A DNA stretch of 64,000 nucleotides from NCBI RefSeq assembly GCF_002260845.1, contig NZ_BEDT01000001.1, positions 434,001 to 498,000 of the forward strand. Direction: 5' to 3'. Positions 18,458 through 27,447 of this stretch are shown here, piece after piece. Both the position numbers and the translations under genes were made by a program. Numbering within the stretch: the first letter of the stretch is position 1; each line of letters begins with the position of its first letter. Below the pieces are notes generated by a model. That model saw only the letters and a list, made by a program, of their open reading frames with translations, was not told the origin of the DNA and did no database searches. This stretch comes from Pseudolactococcus reticulitermitis (GTDB lineage: Bacteria; Bacillota; Bacilli; Lactobacillales; Streptococcaceae).

Positions 18458-18759
18458 TATTTTTTACCTCCAAATACTTTAATATCAGTCGCAAATACGT
18501 TCAAAGCCGGCGCAATTTGATTGCCATGAATAAAATCAGGATAGAAAATTGGATTAACCAACTCAGTTTGCGCGCCTTCCGGCACCGCATCCGTCAAAGT
18601 TTTAGTGATGACATCGAAAGAGCCGTGCGCAGCATTAGCAACATGGTGACGTTGATAAGCGCCTTGTTGTCCCATAACTGTACGCGGCCCATTCTCGAAT
18701 CCATCATAAATCAGATTTTCAAGGAAATCCGTTTTCATTAGAAATGTGTTTTGTTTCAT
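18457..18759 (-). CDS. DUF961 / YdcP-family ICE protein (Tn916 Orf23 type)
   Basis: A 100-residue paralogue partner of the next gene, the first well-defined gene of the transfer operon. It shows VINPIFYPDF-like and IKVFG segments of the family near its C-terminus. An AAAGGAG ribosome site precedes ATG. The 83 bases upstream of it, up to the 80-residue unknown gene, are A/T-rich and could hold a promoter, but I see no clear consensus. Confidence 0.85.
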   Translation of the reverse strand: MKQNTFLMKTDFLENLIYDGFENGPRTVMGQQGAYQRHHVANAAHGSFDVITKTLTDAVPEGAQTELVNPIFYPDFIHGNQIAPALNVFATDIKVFGGKK

Positions 18760-18842
18760 ACCTAGTATTCTCCTTTAAGAATAAAATTTTTATTTTCTAC
18801 CACTTGGATAGAATAGTTTCATGACATTTCGGTCAGTTTTGC

Positions 18843-19085
18843 CTAAAACAGATAATTTTTAACTTTATCTGAGTAACGTTTTTTCAACTCATACGGTACG
18901 TAAAAACTAGAGTTGTAGTCCGTTTCCCGATAGTGCCAAATCTGATGCAGTGTCCGCTGCCTTAACTGATTTAAAGCACGCTCATCCGTCATATTTTGAT
19001 GATAGAGATATTTAAAATTCGAAAATACTTCCTCCAAATTTCTCTCAACTTCCTCTAAATACGGCAGTTTGTTTCCTTGACTCAT
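18843..19085 (-). CDS. Small hypothetical protein (80 aa)
   Basis: Helical, charged, soluble protein with aromatic residues (LHQIWHYRETDYNSSFYVPYE) and a good AGGAGG ribosome site. It lies between the transfer operon and the ICE regulatory genes. No family recognised; small proteins here in related elements are often regulatory. Confidence 0.65.
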   Translation of the reverse strand: MSQGNKLPYLEEVERNLEEVFSNFKYLYHQNMTDERALNQLRQRTLHQIWHYRETDYNSSFYVPYELKKRYSDKVKNYLF

Positions 19086-19306
19086 TTGCCTCCTCCTTTC
19101 ATTTTAGGCAAAAGAAAAACAACTAGCTTTTGCTAATCGTTCTCTTTCATCTATTATTGCTAGTTTAACGACATAGTGGTCAATCAAGGTAAAAAGAAAA
19201 GCGACCAGAATTTTCTAATCGCTTGCTTTATTTATTTGTCATACTGCTCTTTACCTTTTTATCACATTACCATTATAGCACTACCTATAGTCTCATGCCG
19301 TCCCAA
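19086..19306. terminator. Gene-free stretch with two terminator-like hairpins
   Basis: Contains a minus-strand hairpin GATTAGCAAAAGCTAGTT followed by TTTTTC (about 19113-19136), and a second hairpin AAAGCGACCAGAATTTTCT/AATCGCTT (about 19198-19228) with A/T tracts. They would separate the DUF1492 gene from the 80-residue gene and transfer operon. No other gene is visible. Confidence 0.45.
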
Positions 19307-19747
19307 TTAGTCTCGTTTGTTTTCAACTTTTGTTGGGACTTTTAAATTTGCTAAAGCAGACGCATGAACACGGTGCGCAGCACTTCTTGACCTATTTAAT
19401 TGATCATAAATATCATCTCAACTTTTTCCGCTGATATACCTTGCACGCAGCACCATCCGTTCCTCTAAATTTTCTAATTCATCAATTGCCTTGATAATTG
19501 TAGTTTTCAAATCTATAAATTTATCAATTTCTTGGTTAATTTTTGTTTCTAGCTCATTGATTTTGAGGATATAGTTGACAAACGCTGCCTCATTATTTTT
19601 GTTACCACCCGTAATGCGTTCACCGAATTGAGTACCTGATAACGATTGAGACAATGCCCTCAATTCCTCAACTTCACTCAATAATTGTTCAATATAACGA
19701 TTCATGTTTTCAATCTGTTTCAAATACTCTTTTGTTGTCTTAGTCAT
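19307..19747 (-). pseudogene. DUF1492-like (phage ArpU/sigma-like) regulator interrupted by an in-frame TGA
   Basis: The N-terminal 109 codons encode a helical coiled-coil protein ending RARYISGKS, then TGA at 19420-19418, then 37 further codons in the same frame: DDIYDQLNRSRSAAHRVHAS and on to a stop at 19307. In the family this junction reads GKSW(D/E)(D/E)I, so the TGA almost certainly replaces TGG (Trp). The lost part is the C-terminal helix-turn-helix. The complete 146-residue length fits phage and ICE regulators of this type. Because the change is a substitution and not a homopolymer indel, it is good evidence for real loss of function, unless TGA is read through. Confidence 0.8.
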
Positions 19748-19888
19748 CAGTCAGTCTCCTATGCTTAATTTTACTTTAATCCTTTTAGCCATAGCGGTTA
19801 ACTTGTGCACTTCAATTAATCGCTGTTCAAAATAAGTATCATTTATTCCCTTATAGTCTCATATTACTTCACGCTTGACTAACTTAAC

Positions 19889-19905
19889 AGGACATCGGAT
19901 GTCCT
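19889..19905. other. Palindrome AGGACATC/GATGTCCT
   Basis: Near-perfect 17-base palindrome in the 264-base gap between the ImmA/IrrE-like gene and the DUF1492 gene. It may be a regulator binding site or the stem of a small terminator. A run of eleven T (minus strand) at about 19927-19937, just after the ImmA/IrrE-like gene end, could serve as the terminator of that gene. Confidence 0.3.
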
Positions 19906-20011
19906 ATTTTCAATACAAATTAAGCAAAAAAAAAAGCTAATTAAAAGAATCGTCTCTCTTAATCTAGTCTTTACTCACTTTTGACCTCAGACATCCAATG
20001 TTCCAATAAAA

Positions 20012-21898
20012 TTAAATAACTGCCTCAATCCCTCTGTTTTTTCTACCTAATAATTTAAGGTTTTGATCTGCCAACATCTCATTACACTCATAAATAGAAT
20101 GTGTATAATAGCTATGTAACAAAAAATAGTACATGGTATGTTGCGCTGTCATCATGAGGGATTTTCCAGAGGCTTTTAAAAGATAATCACTCAGCATTGG
20201 TTCTAATTGCATCCCGATGCACAGCTGCACCACACTTTCTATTGAGACATTATCAGGCTCATTATATCTCAATCGTTGAATGGTTTTCTCGCTGATTTCG
20301 GAGGCTTCTGCTAATGCTTCAATCGTCATCTCTGACCATTCTATCAAACGATCAAGCGCCCCTGAAAACGTCATCGGTAAACTTTGCGCCACTTTCAAAA
20401 CCTCAGCGTGATAATCAGAAAGTTTTTCAGCCTGATTTTGAGTGTCACAATCTGAAAAATGAGCTTCAAAAATTATATTGGATGCCTTGTCTCGATTTAG
20501 AAAACACAAAAAATGATAGTTTTCATCATATTGATTATCGGCACTGATTTTCAAATCAAATATCAAACAACACTCGTCCAAATGTAGACGGGCATACTCT
20601 GTCAGTTGATTATCTTCAATATACTTAGGATCGTTTAAGCAAAAATGCGACTCAATATAAAGATAATCACCTGTCTGCAATCTTTCTTTAAAATCTGGTG
20701 ACACCACACTTTCCGTTAAAGCATCTGTCAAACCTATACAAAACGTCTGATTTTCACCAATCGCATCTTTCGTGTAAGTATAAGGTCTGATATATTTTCC
20801 GTCAATATAGATAAAAACATTGCGCGCCTCATAATAACCAGTATCAATCATACGAATTTTCGCAGCTAATCGTGATACCTCAAAAAAATCGGCAAGTTCA
20901 TCAATCACCGGTTCTAAGACATCCACAAGCTTAGAAGATTTCAACTCTATCTTATATTTTTCAATTACCTCCTGAGCCTTGAGTTGAAACATGATAAATG
21001 GCATTTGAATCCTAGGCGCTAATTTATTTGCCTGCCACTCTATCCACTTTATTGTTTCTTTTTGTTTACCTTCCACACTTCCCTTAACAGTACAGACGAT
21101 TTTTTTAGCATCATTATCATACAAATTTTCTAATTTAACTGCTTTTCTATGTTTATCCCAATGCACACATTCATGAACAATTGTATTATTTACTGATCCT
21201 AAATTCCGCAAAAAATAAACTCTAGGGTCAACAAAAATCGTTCCTCTTTTGACCTCTTCCACCACCATTTCATCCTTTTTAGAATCATAGAATTCATCTT
21301 TGGTATCTTGAAAGTAAATTTTTCCAAAAACAGAACAATCTTTAGAAATATCTCTTTGCTTAACATTCAAAGACATTCTACTTGCTAGCTCATAAGGATT
21401 GACAGGCATTGGTTTTTCCATTGCCTCAGGATAGTATTTTAATACAAAATCGTTAGCAACTTGATCAACCTCATCTGTACAAATATAAGGAATGAGCTCG
21501 TCTGACAACGGATTTTTATAATCTGATTTTCTATCGTAAATTTTTATACTTAGGATTTGAAAATCATCTAAATCACAGTTCAAATCTCCGAAACAACCTA
21601 TTTTAAACCATTGATGAAAAATTTTCTTATCATCACATTTTTCGCTTGATCTTTTGTCTAAAATTTCAGCATCCACTACAATATCAAAGAAAATCTGCAT
21701 GTTAGGCTGATCATCTACATATACGAATATAACGTCTATTTTTGATACGGTTGCTTCCTCACATTGATCAAAGGAATGCAATTTTAGCTGCAAGCTCAAT
21801 TCGTCCGAAAAAATATCAATATATCTATTTACGATTTCTAACAACTCATTATGAAATCGATTTGTTATATACTCTTTAAATGAACGATTTTTTATCAT
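20012..21898 (-). CDS. ImmA/IrrE-like metallopeptidase with C-terminal helix-turn-helix (628 aa)
   Basis: The central region carries the zinc-peptidase motif HECVH in NTIVHECVHWDKHR, and PYELASRMSLNVKQRD upstream is typical of ImmA/IrrE proteins. ImmA-type proteases cleave ICE or phage repressors and so switch on excision. The C-terminal 130 residues include a helix-turn-helix, MTIEALAEASEISEKTIQRL. The N-terminal 150 residues are acidic and unrecognised. The ribosome site is GGAGG. It lies between the ICE regulatory genes and the pheromone-like gene, so regulation of the element is plausible. No companion ImmR-type repressor is obvious in the window. Confidence 0.85.
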   Translation of the reverse strand: MIKNRSFKEYITNRFHNELLEIVNRYIDIFSDELSLQLKLHSFDQCEEATVSKIDVIFVYVDDQPNMQIFFDIVVDAEILDKRSSEKCDDKKIFHQWFKIGCFGDLNCDLDDFQILSIKIYDRKSDYKNPLSDELIPYICTDEVDQVANDFVLKYYPEAMEKPMPVNPYELASRMSLNVKQRDISKDCSVFGKIYFQDTKDEFYDSKKDEMVVEEVKRGTIFVDPRVYFLRNLGSVNNTIVHECVHWDKHRKAVKLENLYDNDAKKIVCTVKGSVEGKQKETIKWIEWQANKLAPRIQMPFIMFQLKAQEVIEKYKIELKSSKLVDVLEPVIDELADFFEVSRLAAKIRMIDTGYYEARNVFIYIDGKYIRPYTYTKDAIGENQTFCIGLTDALTESVVSPDFKERLQTGDYLYIESHFCLNDPKYIEDNQLTEYARLHLDECCLIFDLKISADNQYDENYHFLCFLNRDKASNIIFEAHFSDCDTQNQAEKLSDYHAEVLKVAQSLPMTFSGALDRLIEWSEMTIEALAEASEISEKTIQRLRYNEPDNVSIESVVQLCIGMQLEPMLSDYLLKASGKSLMMTAQHTMYYFLLHSYYTHSIYECNEMLADQNLKLLGRKNRGIEAVI

Positions 21899-21962
21899 GA
21901 ATAGTCCTCCAATAATACATTATTCCATTGAAAATTTTTGAGTAAAACTTTTTTAAGAAAAT

Positions 21963-22003
21963 AAAAGAACCACTAACGCATTTATTGTCAGTAATGTTCT
22001 TTA
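21963..22003 (-). terminator. Terminator for the pheromone-like gene
   Basis: On the minus strand AAAGAAC pairs with GTTCTTT with a further imperfect ACT/AGT pairing inside, followed by TTATTTTCTT. It lies about 115 bases downstream of the 24-residue gene, which would make that gene a separate small transcript. Confidence 0.5.
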
Positions 22004-22116
22004 TCCTTTTTAAAAGCTATATCTTTAATATAATAGAGGTCTATTTCCCGAACATTAATAAAAAAATGATACGTCTAAAATTCAAATCAATTTTATTAAC
22101 TGTTCAACTAAAGAAT

Positions 22117-22191
22117 TTATAAACCAACAATTATATACAAAAACATGGCAAGAGCAGCAAAAATAATTTGAGTTTTTTTGAACTTTTTCAT
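22117..22191 (-). CDS. Candidate short hydrophobic peptide (SHP) pheromone, 24 aa
   Basis: The peptide starts MKKFKKTQ, continues with IIFAALA, and ends MFLYIIVGL. A short basic N-terminus followed by a hydrophobic Ile/Val/Leu-rich C-terminus ending in a Gly-hydrophobic pair is the pattern of streptococcal SHP precursors that are exported, trimmed and re-imported to act on Rgg regulators. GGAGGG lies 7-8 bases before the ATG, a perfect TATAAT is 43-48 bases upstream, and a terminator follows. It points away from the Rgg-type gene (22749), as in rgg-shp pairs, although the 557-base gap is longer than usual. It is shorter than most annotation cut-offs. Pairing with the regulator is inferred. 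Confidence 0.7.
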   Translation of the reverse strand: MKKFKKTQIIFAALAMFLYIIVGL

Positions 22192-22748
22192 AACAATTCC
22201 CTCCATTCCAAATTTTTTATATTTCTTAGTTTCATTATAATACAAAGAAATTATCTCTGTATATTTCAAAAGCTTTTGCTTTTATAAACTATCTAAACTT
22301 ATCCATTTTATTTTTATTATTAATATAAGTTATTACTTACATAAAAATCCATGATTAGTTTTTAATATAAAAGTTTTATATAGTAAATTCAAATAATATA
22401 TATTTAGAATAGTAGTCTCAGAAAATGAACATATATGAATAATCCGTGCAATACTATTAATTCTTTATATTAATTTTAAGCATTTCAATGATTAATTCCT
22501 ATTTAAAATAGAAATTAATTTCACAATATTTTGATCAACATAAAATCAAACAGTATTATTCGCTTTTCTAATATAATTTAAAATAAATTCTTAAAAAATA
22601 TATCTATACTATTCGTATTTTTTATTATATAATAAAAGCAAACGGTTGCATACATCTACGTGAAATATTTTAATCTATAAAATTAGTATTTCTTCAAGAT
22701 TCATCAATTGATCCCCGCAAGTCTTACAGATAGGAATTTATTTTAGAT
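22192..22748. promoter_or_regulatory. AT-rich divergent regulatory region between the pheromone-like gene and rgg
   Basis: On the minus strand the pheromone-like gene has TATAAT at 22239-22234 with no good -35 hexamer, as expected for an activator-dependent promoter. The palindrome CAAAAGCTTTTG (22267-22278) is centred about 45 bases before the likely start point and could be the activator site. On the plus strand TTGCAT near 22650 with an AT-rich -10 could drive rgg. No further gene with a convincing ribosome site was found in the remaining sequence, which is above 75 percent A+T. Confidence 0.5.
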
Positions 22749-23645
22749 ATGGTTACTGAACAAAATAGCAAAATTGATCCCACCCTCGGAACAGTGTTAA
22801 AACTTCTTAGAAAATCAAAGGGTCTTACAATAAAAGAAGCAGCAGGAAATAGTTTCTCCTGTCCACATCTTTCCAATTTTGAAAATGGTAAAACTGAATT
22901 TTCTGCTCGATTTTTACTAGAAGAATTAAAAAATATCAACGTAAGTATTACTGAATTTCAGGCTTTCTATGATAACTATATCCATTCTAAAGAATATAAT
23001 CTAATTTCTAATAGTGAAATAACAGATGCTTATATGTCCCATAATTTAGCTAAGCTCCATGTCATATTAAAAGAACTCGATAGTAAGCATAACAATAATA
23101 GAAATATAAAAAAGTATCATTTGGAGGTTGTTCGGATAAAATCACTGATTTCAATAATTGATCCAATTTTTAAAGTTCCCCTTGACGATATTAAAATGCT
23201 TAAAGACTATCTTATAAAGTTAAATGAATGGGGAAAATATGATATTGAGCTCTTAGGGCAGTGTTGTTTAATTTTTGATTTGGGTACTATTTCTATTTTA
23301 ACTCAAAATATGTTGAATCCTGGACAAACAACAATCAAAATTGAAGGCAATAAACACGCTCTTATTCAGACCTCTATAAATATTATTAATCTATTCATTT
23401 CAAAAAAACAGTTTAATCTAGCACGTAATCTCATCAATCACCTAGAAACTAATGATATTCATGAGTACTATATGTATGAAAAATTGACACTCATCTATAA
23501 CACCGCTAGTTATAATTATCATAAAGGTGACAAGTATGCACTTGAAACGATGAAAAAGTGTCAGCAAATTTTTGAATTCTGTCAATGTTTTAAAACTGCT
23601 AATCTGGTAGCTGAAGAAATTTCCTCTCTTCTTAAAACACAATAG
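22749..23645 (+). CDS. Rgg/GadR/MutR-family quorum-sensing transcription regulator
   Basis: The 298-residue protein has an N-terminal Xre-type helix-turn-helix (TVLKLLRKSKGLTIKEAAGN, then CPHLSNFENGKTEFSARFL) and a long helical-repeat C-terminal domain that in this family binds peptide pheromones. Length and layout fit Rgg/GadR/MutR. AGGAA lies about 12 bases before ATG. It is the only gene on the plus strand in this region, convergent with the phosphonate operon end and divergent from the pheromone-like gene, so it is the best candidate for control of the cluster. Target promoters are not proven. Confidence 0.9.
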   Translation: MVTEQNSKIDPTLGTVLKLLRKSKGLTIKEAAGNSFSCPHLSNFENGKTEFSARFLLEELKNINVSITEFQAFYDNYIHSKEYNLISNSEITDAYMSHNLAKLHVILKELDSKHNNNRNIKKYHLEVVRIKSLISIIDPIFKVPLDDIKMLKDYLIKLNEWGKYDIELLGQCCLIFDLGTISILTQNMLNPGQTTIKIEGNKHALIQTSINIINLFISKKQFNLARNLINHLETNDIHEYYMYEKLTLIYNTASYNYHKGDKYALETMKKCQQIFEFCQCFKTANLVAEEISSLLKTQ

Positions 23646-23754
23646 ATAAAGAAACGTTATTAAATTAGTAGATACTTGTATTATTAGATCCTTTATATAC
23701 TATTTATTAATATGAATATAAAGATTAATCTTTAATCTGCTACTACATATAATT
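23646..23754. terminator. Convergent gap with palindrome AAAGATTAATCTTT
   Basis: Between the convergent rgg and the last exporter gene lies a perfect 14-base A/T palindrome (about 23723-23736) in otherwise A/T-rich sequence. It may form a weak two-way terminator. No gene is visible. Confidence 0.35.
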
Positions 23755-24540
23755 TTAAGACCCCGCACTCTCATACACTGTTATTCCTTTTCGCCATATT
23801 AATAAAGAAATTGCAAATAAAACAAGTGATATAATGATTAGTCCCCCAATATTAAATGCCAAATTTCGTCCACTTAAGAAAAAATCTGCTGGATAGAATG
23901 CGGTAAAAGAAAATGGAATTATAAAACTTATTATAAAACGAATTGCTCTATTATAAATACTTACAGGATACTTACCGAAATCATTTAACATATAAAATAT
24001 ATAGATGACACTTCCTGCTTGCTTACTCCAAAAAGCCATACTAGAAGTTGCTATCTTAAGGCTTGTGTATATTAAAGTAGCAAATGGAATTGCGATGATA
24101 AAGAAAAAAATCGTTGAAACTGTCCAATAAACTGACCCTGACGTTTTTATGAGTAATAAGACACCGACTAGTAATTCTCCTACGGCATCTATTTTAAAAA
24201 CTTCTAGTAGTACATGTAGTAACGGATTGAGAGGACGAGTCATATACTTATCAAATTCTCCTGTCCAAACTAATCTTTGTCCTACATTCCATAAATTATC
24301 AAAAAACAAATGATCAAGTCCTTTAGGTATAAGTGAAAATCCGTAAATAAAGGCAATTTGTGATAAACTCCAACTATTTAATGAAGGGATTTGAGAAAAA
24401 ATTAAACTAAGGAATAAAATATTCAATCCTTGTGTCAAAAATACTCCTAAAACTCCTACAATAAAGTCAACCTTATATTCAATTTGTTGTTTTAAATATT
24501 GTTTAATAAATATTTTTTCTAGTATCAAAATTCTTCTCAC
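23755..24540 (-). CDS. ABC exporter permease, ABC-2 type (second permease of the trio)
   Basis: Integral membrane protein of 261 residues with about six hydrophobic segments, in the layout of the uncharacterised permeases (COG3694-like) that pair with a second permease and a COG4586-like ATPase. The segment LVWTGEFDKYMTRPLNPLLH is a conserved cytoplasmic loop of this group. It is the last gene of the phosphonate operon and starts one base after its partner's stop. Export of the product, and thus self-protection, is the likely role; the substrate is inferred from context. Confidence 0.88.
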   Translation of the reverse strand: MRRILILEKIFIKQYLKQQIEYKVDFIVGVLGVFLTQGLNILFLSLIFSQIPSLNSWSLSQIAFIYGFSLIPKGLDHLFFDNLWNVGQRLVWTGEFDKYMTRPLNPLLHVLLEVFKIDAVGELLVGVLLLIKTSGSVYWTVSTIFFFIIAIPFATLIYTSLKIATSSMAFWSKQAGSVIYIFYMLNDFGKYPVSIYNRAIRFIISFIIPFSFTAFYPADFFLSGRNLAFNIGGLIIISLVLFAISLLIWRKGITVYESAGS

Positions 24541-24541
24541 A

Positions 24542-25360
24542 TTACCCCCCTTGAACCGTTATTTTTTCACTAACTATTCTCCAAATTATTTTAGATAGGG
24601 TATAAAAAATCACTAGCCAAAATATTTGGAGAAAAATAGCGTTAAACAACTGTAAATTATCATACTTCCCTAAGTAAATTAGTACAGGAGTATATATTAA
24701 AGACGCAAAAGGGAAATATTGTAAAATGTTATATAATTCAGAAGGAAAAAAAACAAGTGGAATTAATGTGCCTGACATAAACGCTACAATTGATGTCTTC
24801 ATAATATTTGCTCCCCAAAGGTTTTTTAAAACAAACGCTGTAAAACCAAAACATAAATCGAAATAAAAATTTAGAAGATAAGCAAGTAAAACACTTAAAC
24901 TAAAAAATAACAAATTAAATATATCGAAAGGAACTACAGTCGAAATAAAAATCTGAAATATTATGAGCCCACCTAAAATAGGTACCGTTAATATTCCAAC
25001 TTGAACTATCTTTTTCCCCACCTCTTCAAATAAATATGTTGCCATAAAACTTACTGGTTTTAATAAACGCATAACGATTGATCCATCCTTTATTTCTTGA
25101 CCAATCGTTGGACTACTACCTGTATTAATTACAATTCCTGTAAAAAAACTTAAAAATACATAAATACTCATTTCTTGGATTGTAAAACCACCAATTGAAG
25201 AGTGTTTTGAAGAATTAAATATGGCTGACCAAAGAAAATAAGTTACTATAGCTCCCATAATATCGCCAACACGATAGAGTAAGAAATCTAATCTATAGGC
25301 AAAACTTCGTTTTATACCAGCGTTAATAAACGGTTGATATTTTTTCAAATTATTGAACAT
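24542..25360 (-). CDS. ABC exporter permease, ABC-2 type (first permease of the trio)
   Basis: A 272-residue membrane protein with about six hydrophobic segments and the family loop IGQEIKDGSIVMRLLKPVSF, matching the COG4587-like permease partner. The gene overlaps the end of the ATPase gene by 11 bases, so the three exporter genes are translationally coupled. Same inferred role as its partner. Confidence 0.88.
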   Translation of the reverse strand: MFNNLKKYQPFINAGIKRSFAYRLDFLLYRVGDIMGAIVTYFLWSAIFNSSKHSSIGGFTIQEMSIYVFLSFFTGIVINTGSSPTIGQEIKDGSIVMRLLKPVSFMATYLFEEVGKKIVQVGILTVPILGGLIIFQIFISTVVPFDIFNLLFFSLSVLLAYLLNFYFDLCFGFTAFVLKNLWGANIMKTSIVAFMSGTLIPLVFFPSELYNILQYFPFASLIYTPVLIYLGKYDNLQLFNAIFLQIFWLVIFYTLSKIIWRIVSEKITVQGG

Positions 25361-26351
25361 TTATTATCTCCTTTCTGAAAAAGCGACGAACAATTTCTTC
25401 AATATCCGCATTTTTTACCGTTATATCGGTCACTGATACATGACTTAAAGTATATTTCAAAAGATCTTGAATAGCAATTTTTGATGCATCGAATTTAATT
25501 TTTACTATAGTTCCCTTTTGTTCAAACTCTATTTCTTCAAATTTATGACAATAGTCTAGTTTTTTTATATCATTTTTACTAACAAGATCAAAAGTAACTT
25601 CATGGATTTTTCCAAATTTTTGTTTTAGTTGACTTACTGAACCATCAAAAATTTTTTGTCCCTTATCAATCATAAAAATACGATTGCAAAGTTGCTCAAT
25701 ATCATTCAAATCATGTGTGGTTAACAAAATTGTTGTCTGCTCTTCTTGATTAATATGAGTAATTGCACGACGAATGTTATCTTTTACTGCAACATCAAGG
25801 CCAATTGTTGGTTCATCAAGAAATAATACTTTAGGATTATGCAATAAACTTGCTGCTATATCAGCTCTCATTCTCTGTCCTAATGATAGGGTGCGAACAG
25901 GATCTTTAATAAAATCATTTAATTCTAATACCTCATTAAGAAAATCCATTCGTTTACGAAATTCAAAATTCGGAATTTCATATATTTCTTTAAGAACAGA
26001 ATACGTCTCTTGCAAAGCTAAATCCCACCATAATTGTGTTCTTTGCCCAAAAACTACTCCAATTTCCTTAACATATTTTACCCTATATTTTTGAGGATCC
26101 CTTCCATTAATTTGACAAATACCCGAAGTAGGCGATAAAATTCCTGTCAATATTTTTATCGTAGTAGATTTTCCTGCTCCATTTGCACCAATAAAACCCA
26201 TTATTTCACCTTTAGGGATTTCAAACGATAAATCTTTTACCGCTTCAAAAAACTCAATTTGAGGATTAAATAATGATTTACATGCTCCTATTACTCCTGG
26301 TTGCTTTATACATTTCTTAAAAGTCTTATTTAAATTTTCTACATGTATCAT
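25350..26351 (-). CDS. ABC exporter ATP-binding protein (COG4586-like)
   Basis: The 333-residue ATPase has Walker A GANGAGKSTT, Q-loop GVVFGQRTQLWWDL, signature LSLGQRMRADIA, Walker B KVLFLDEPTIGLD and the switch His in LLTTHDLND. The extended Q-loop region with the TQLWWDL sequence is typical of the exporters that pair with two separate ABC-2 permeases. It begins 4 bases after the BtrH-like gene stop, so it is part of the same operon. Confidence 0.93.
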   Translation of the reverse strand: MIHVENLNKTFKKCIKQPGVIGACKSLFNPQIEFFEAVKDLSFEIPKGEIMGFIGANGAGKSTTIKILTGILSPTSGICQINGRDPQKYRVKYVKEIGVVFGQRTQLWWDLALQETYSVLKEIYEIPNFEFRKRMDFLNEVLELNDFIKDPVRTLSLGQRMRADIAASLLHNPKVLFLDEPTIGLDVAVKDNIRRAITHINQEEQTTILLTTHDLNDIEQLCNRIFMIDKGQKIFDGSVSQLKQKFGKIHEVTFDLVSKNDIKKLDYCHKFEEIEFEQKGTIVKIKFDASKIAIQDLLKYTLSHVSVTDITVKNADIEEIVRRFFRKEIINVQ

Positions 26352-26355
26352 TACG

Positions 26356-27441
26356 CTATTTCACTCCTAACATCTTTTCCAAGTATGTATCCATCTTTAA
26401 GTATAGCGATAGTTCTTGTTTGAAATATTTTTCAATTTTTTTTTCCAAAATCTTTATTTTTTTTATATCATAACTTTTTTTATTTATTTCTATATTTAAT
26501 CTGTTAGTTAACCTTTCAAAATTCTTTATACAGCTCTCAATTTCAACTCTAAATATATCCAATTCTGGTAACATCAAACTAATATCAGATAAATAATCTC
26601 TTAAAAAAAACCTACTAAATTTTGATTCGTTTAAACTCAAAGATATTTGCGATATTTTGCTCCAATTATTTTCTAGTAATGCATTTCTTGAAAGATCAAT
26701 TAACATTATATTTGCTAATTCCCCAAAATAAAACTCTTCTTCATTTTCAGTAATTTTTTTACCCACTACTAAATTCTCGATATTTTTTTTCAATACTAAC
26801 AAACTAAACTCTAAAATATCAACTTTATTTTGTAGTATTTCTATTTCATAATAAGAATATGGATTAAGAATTAAAACATTTTTCATGTCTTTTAGAAACT
26901 TGAACGCACCATCTCCTTCCCAAGCTCTTTCAAAATCTTCTAATTTTATCCATCTATCCTCTATTTTAGGAGTCGTATCATACACTCTTATTGACGATTC
27001 ATTTATATCAGTCACAGAAATGTAATGAATACCAAATTTTTCATATTCTTTAAAATAATCCATATTCATGAAATCTTTTGAGTATGGTAAATAAAAGCAA
27101 GAAACTGCTAACATCACCTCCTCATCTTTATTCAATTTTTCCTTGATATAATCAATTCCTTTTAAAAAATTTTCAAAATTTTGAATAGAGCGTACAATAC
27201 CCAGAGTTTGAAAGATAGAAAAAGAAGATAGCTTTCTCGAATAGCTTACATTTGAATGAATGCTTCCATCTTTTCTTATTACTACATTAGGAATCGCCGT
27301 TCCTCCATCCAATGAAAGTAAACTTGTATAAATAGAAAAATTTCTTTTACTCAATATCCTAGTTGTAAGAGGGATACTACAAGGATTATAATACTTAGGT
27401 TTTTTATTATTAATCTTATTTAATATTTTTTCAGAAATCAT
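26356..27441 (-). CDS. BtrH-like acyltransferase (papain-like fold), probable release or transfer enzyme
   Basis: The protein of 361 residues has a plausible catalytic triad in the order and spacing of BtrH N-terminal and C39-like folds: Cys21 (YNPCSIPL), His139 in GIHYISVTD and Asp155 in RVYDTTPK, followed by the helix beginning WIKLEDFERAWEGD. BtrH of butirosin biosynthesis moves an aminoacyl group from a carrier protein to an amine of the sugar. Here the gene directly follows a carrier-protein gene and is near an amino-acid:carrier-protein ligase, which supports an equivalent transfer. The C-terminal 150 residues are helical and charged. Assignment rests on motif pattern and context; no alignment was possible. 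Confidence 0.7.
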   Translation of the reverse strand: MISEKILNKINNKKPKYYNPCSIPLTTRILSKRNFSIYTSLLSLDGGTAIPNVVIRKDGSIHSNVSYSRKLSSFSIFQTLGIVRSIQNFENFLKGIDYIKEKLNKDEEVMLAVSCFYLPYSKDFMNMDYFKEYEKFGIHYISVTDINESSIRVYDTTPKIEDRWIKLEDFERAWEGDGAFKFLKDMKNVLILNPYSYYEIEILQNKVDILEFSLLVLKKNIENLVVGKKITENEEEFYFGELANIMLIDLSRNALLENNWSKISQISLSLNESKFSRFFLRDYLSDISLMLPELDIFRVEIESCIKNFERLTNRLNIEINKKSYDIKKIKILEKKIEKYFKQELSLYLKMDTYLEKMLGVK

Positions 27442-27447
27442 AAATAT

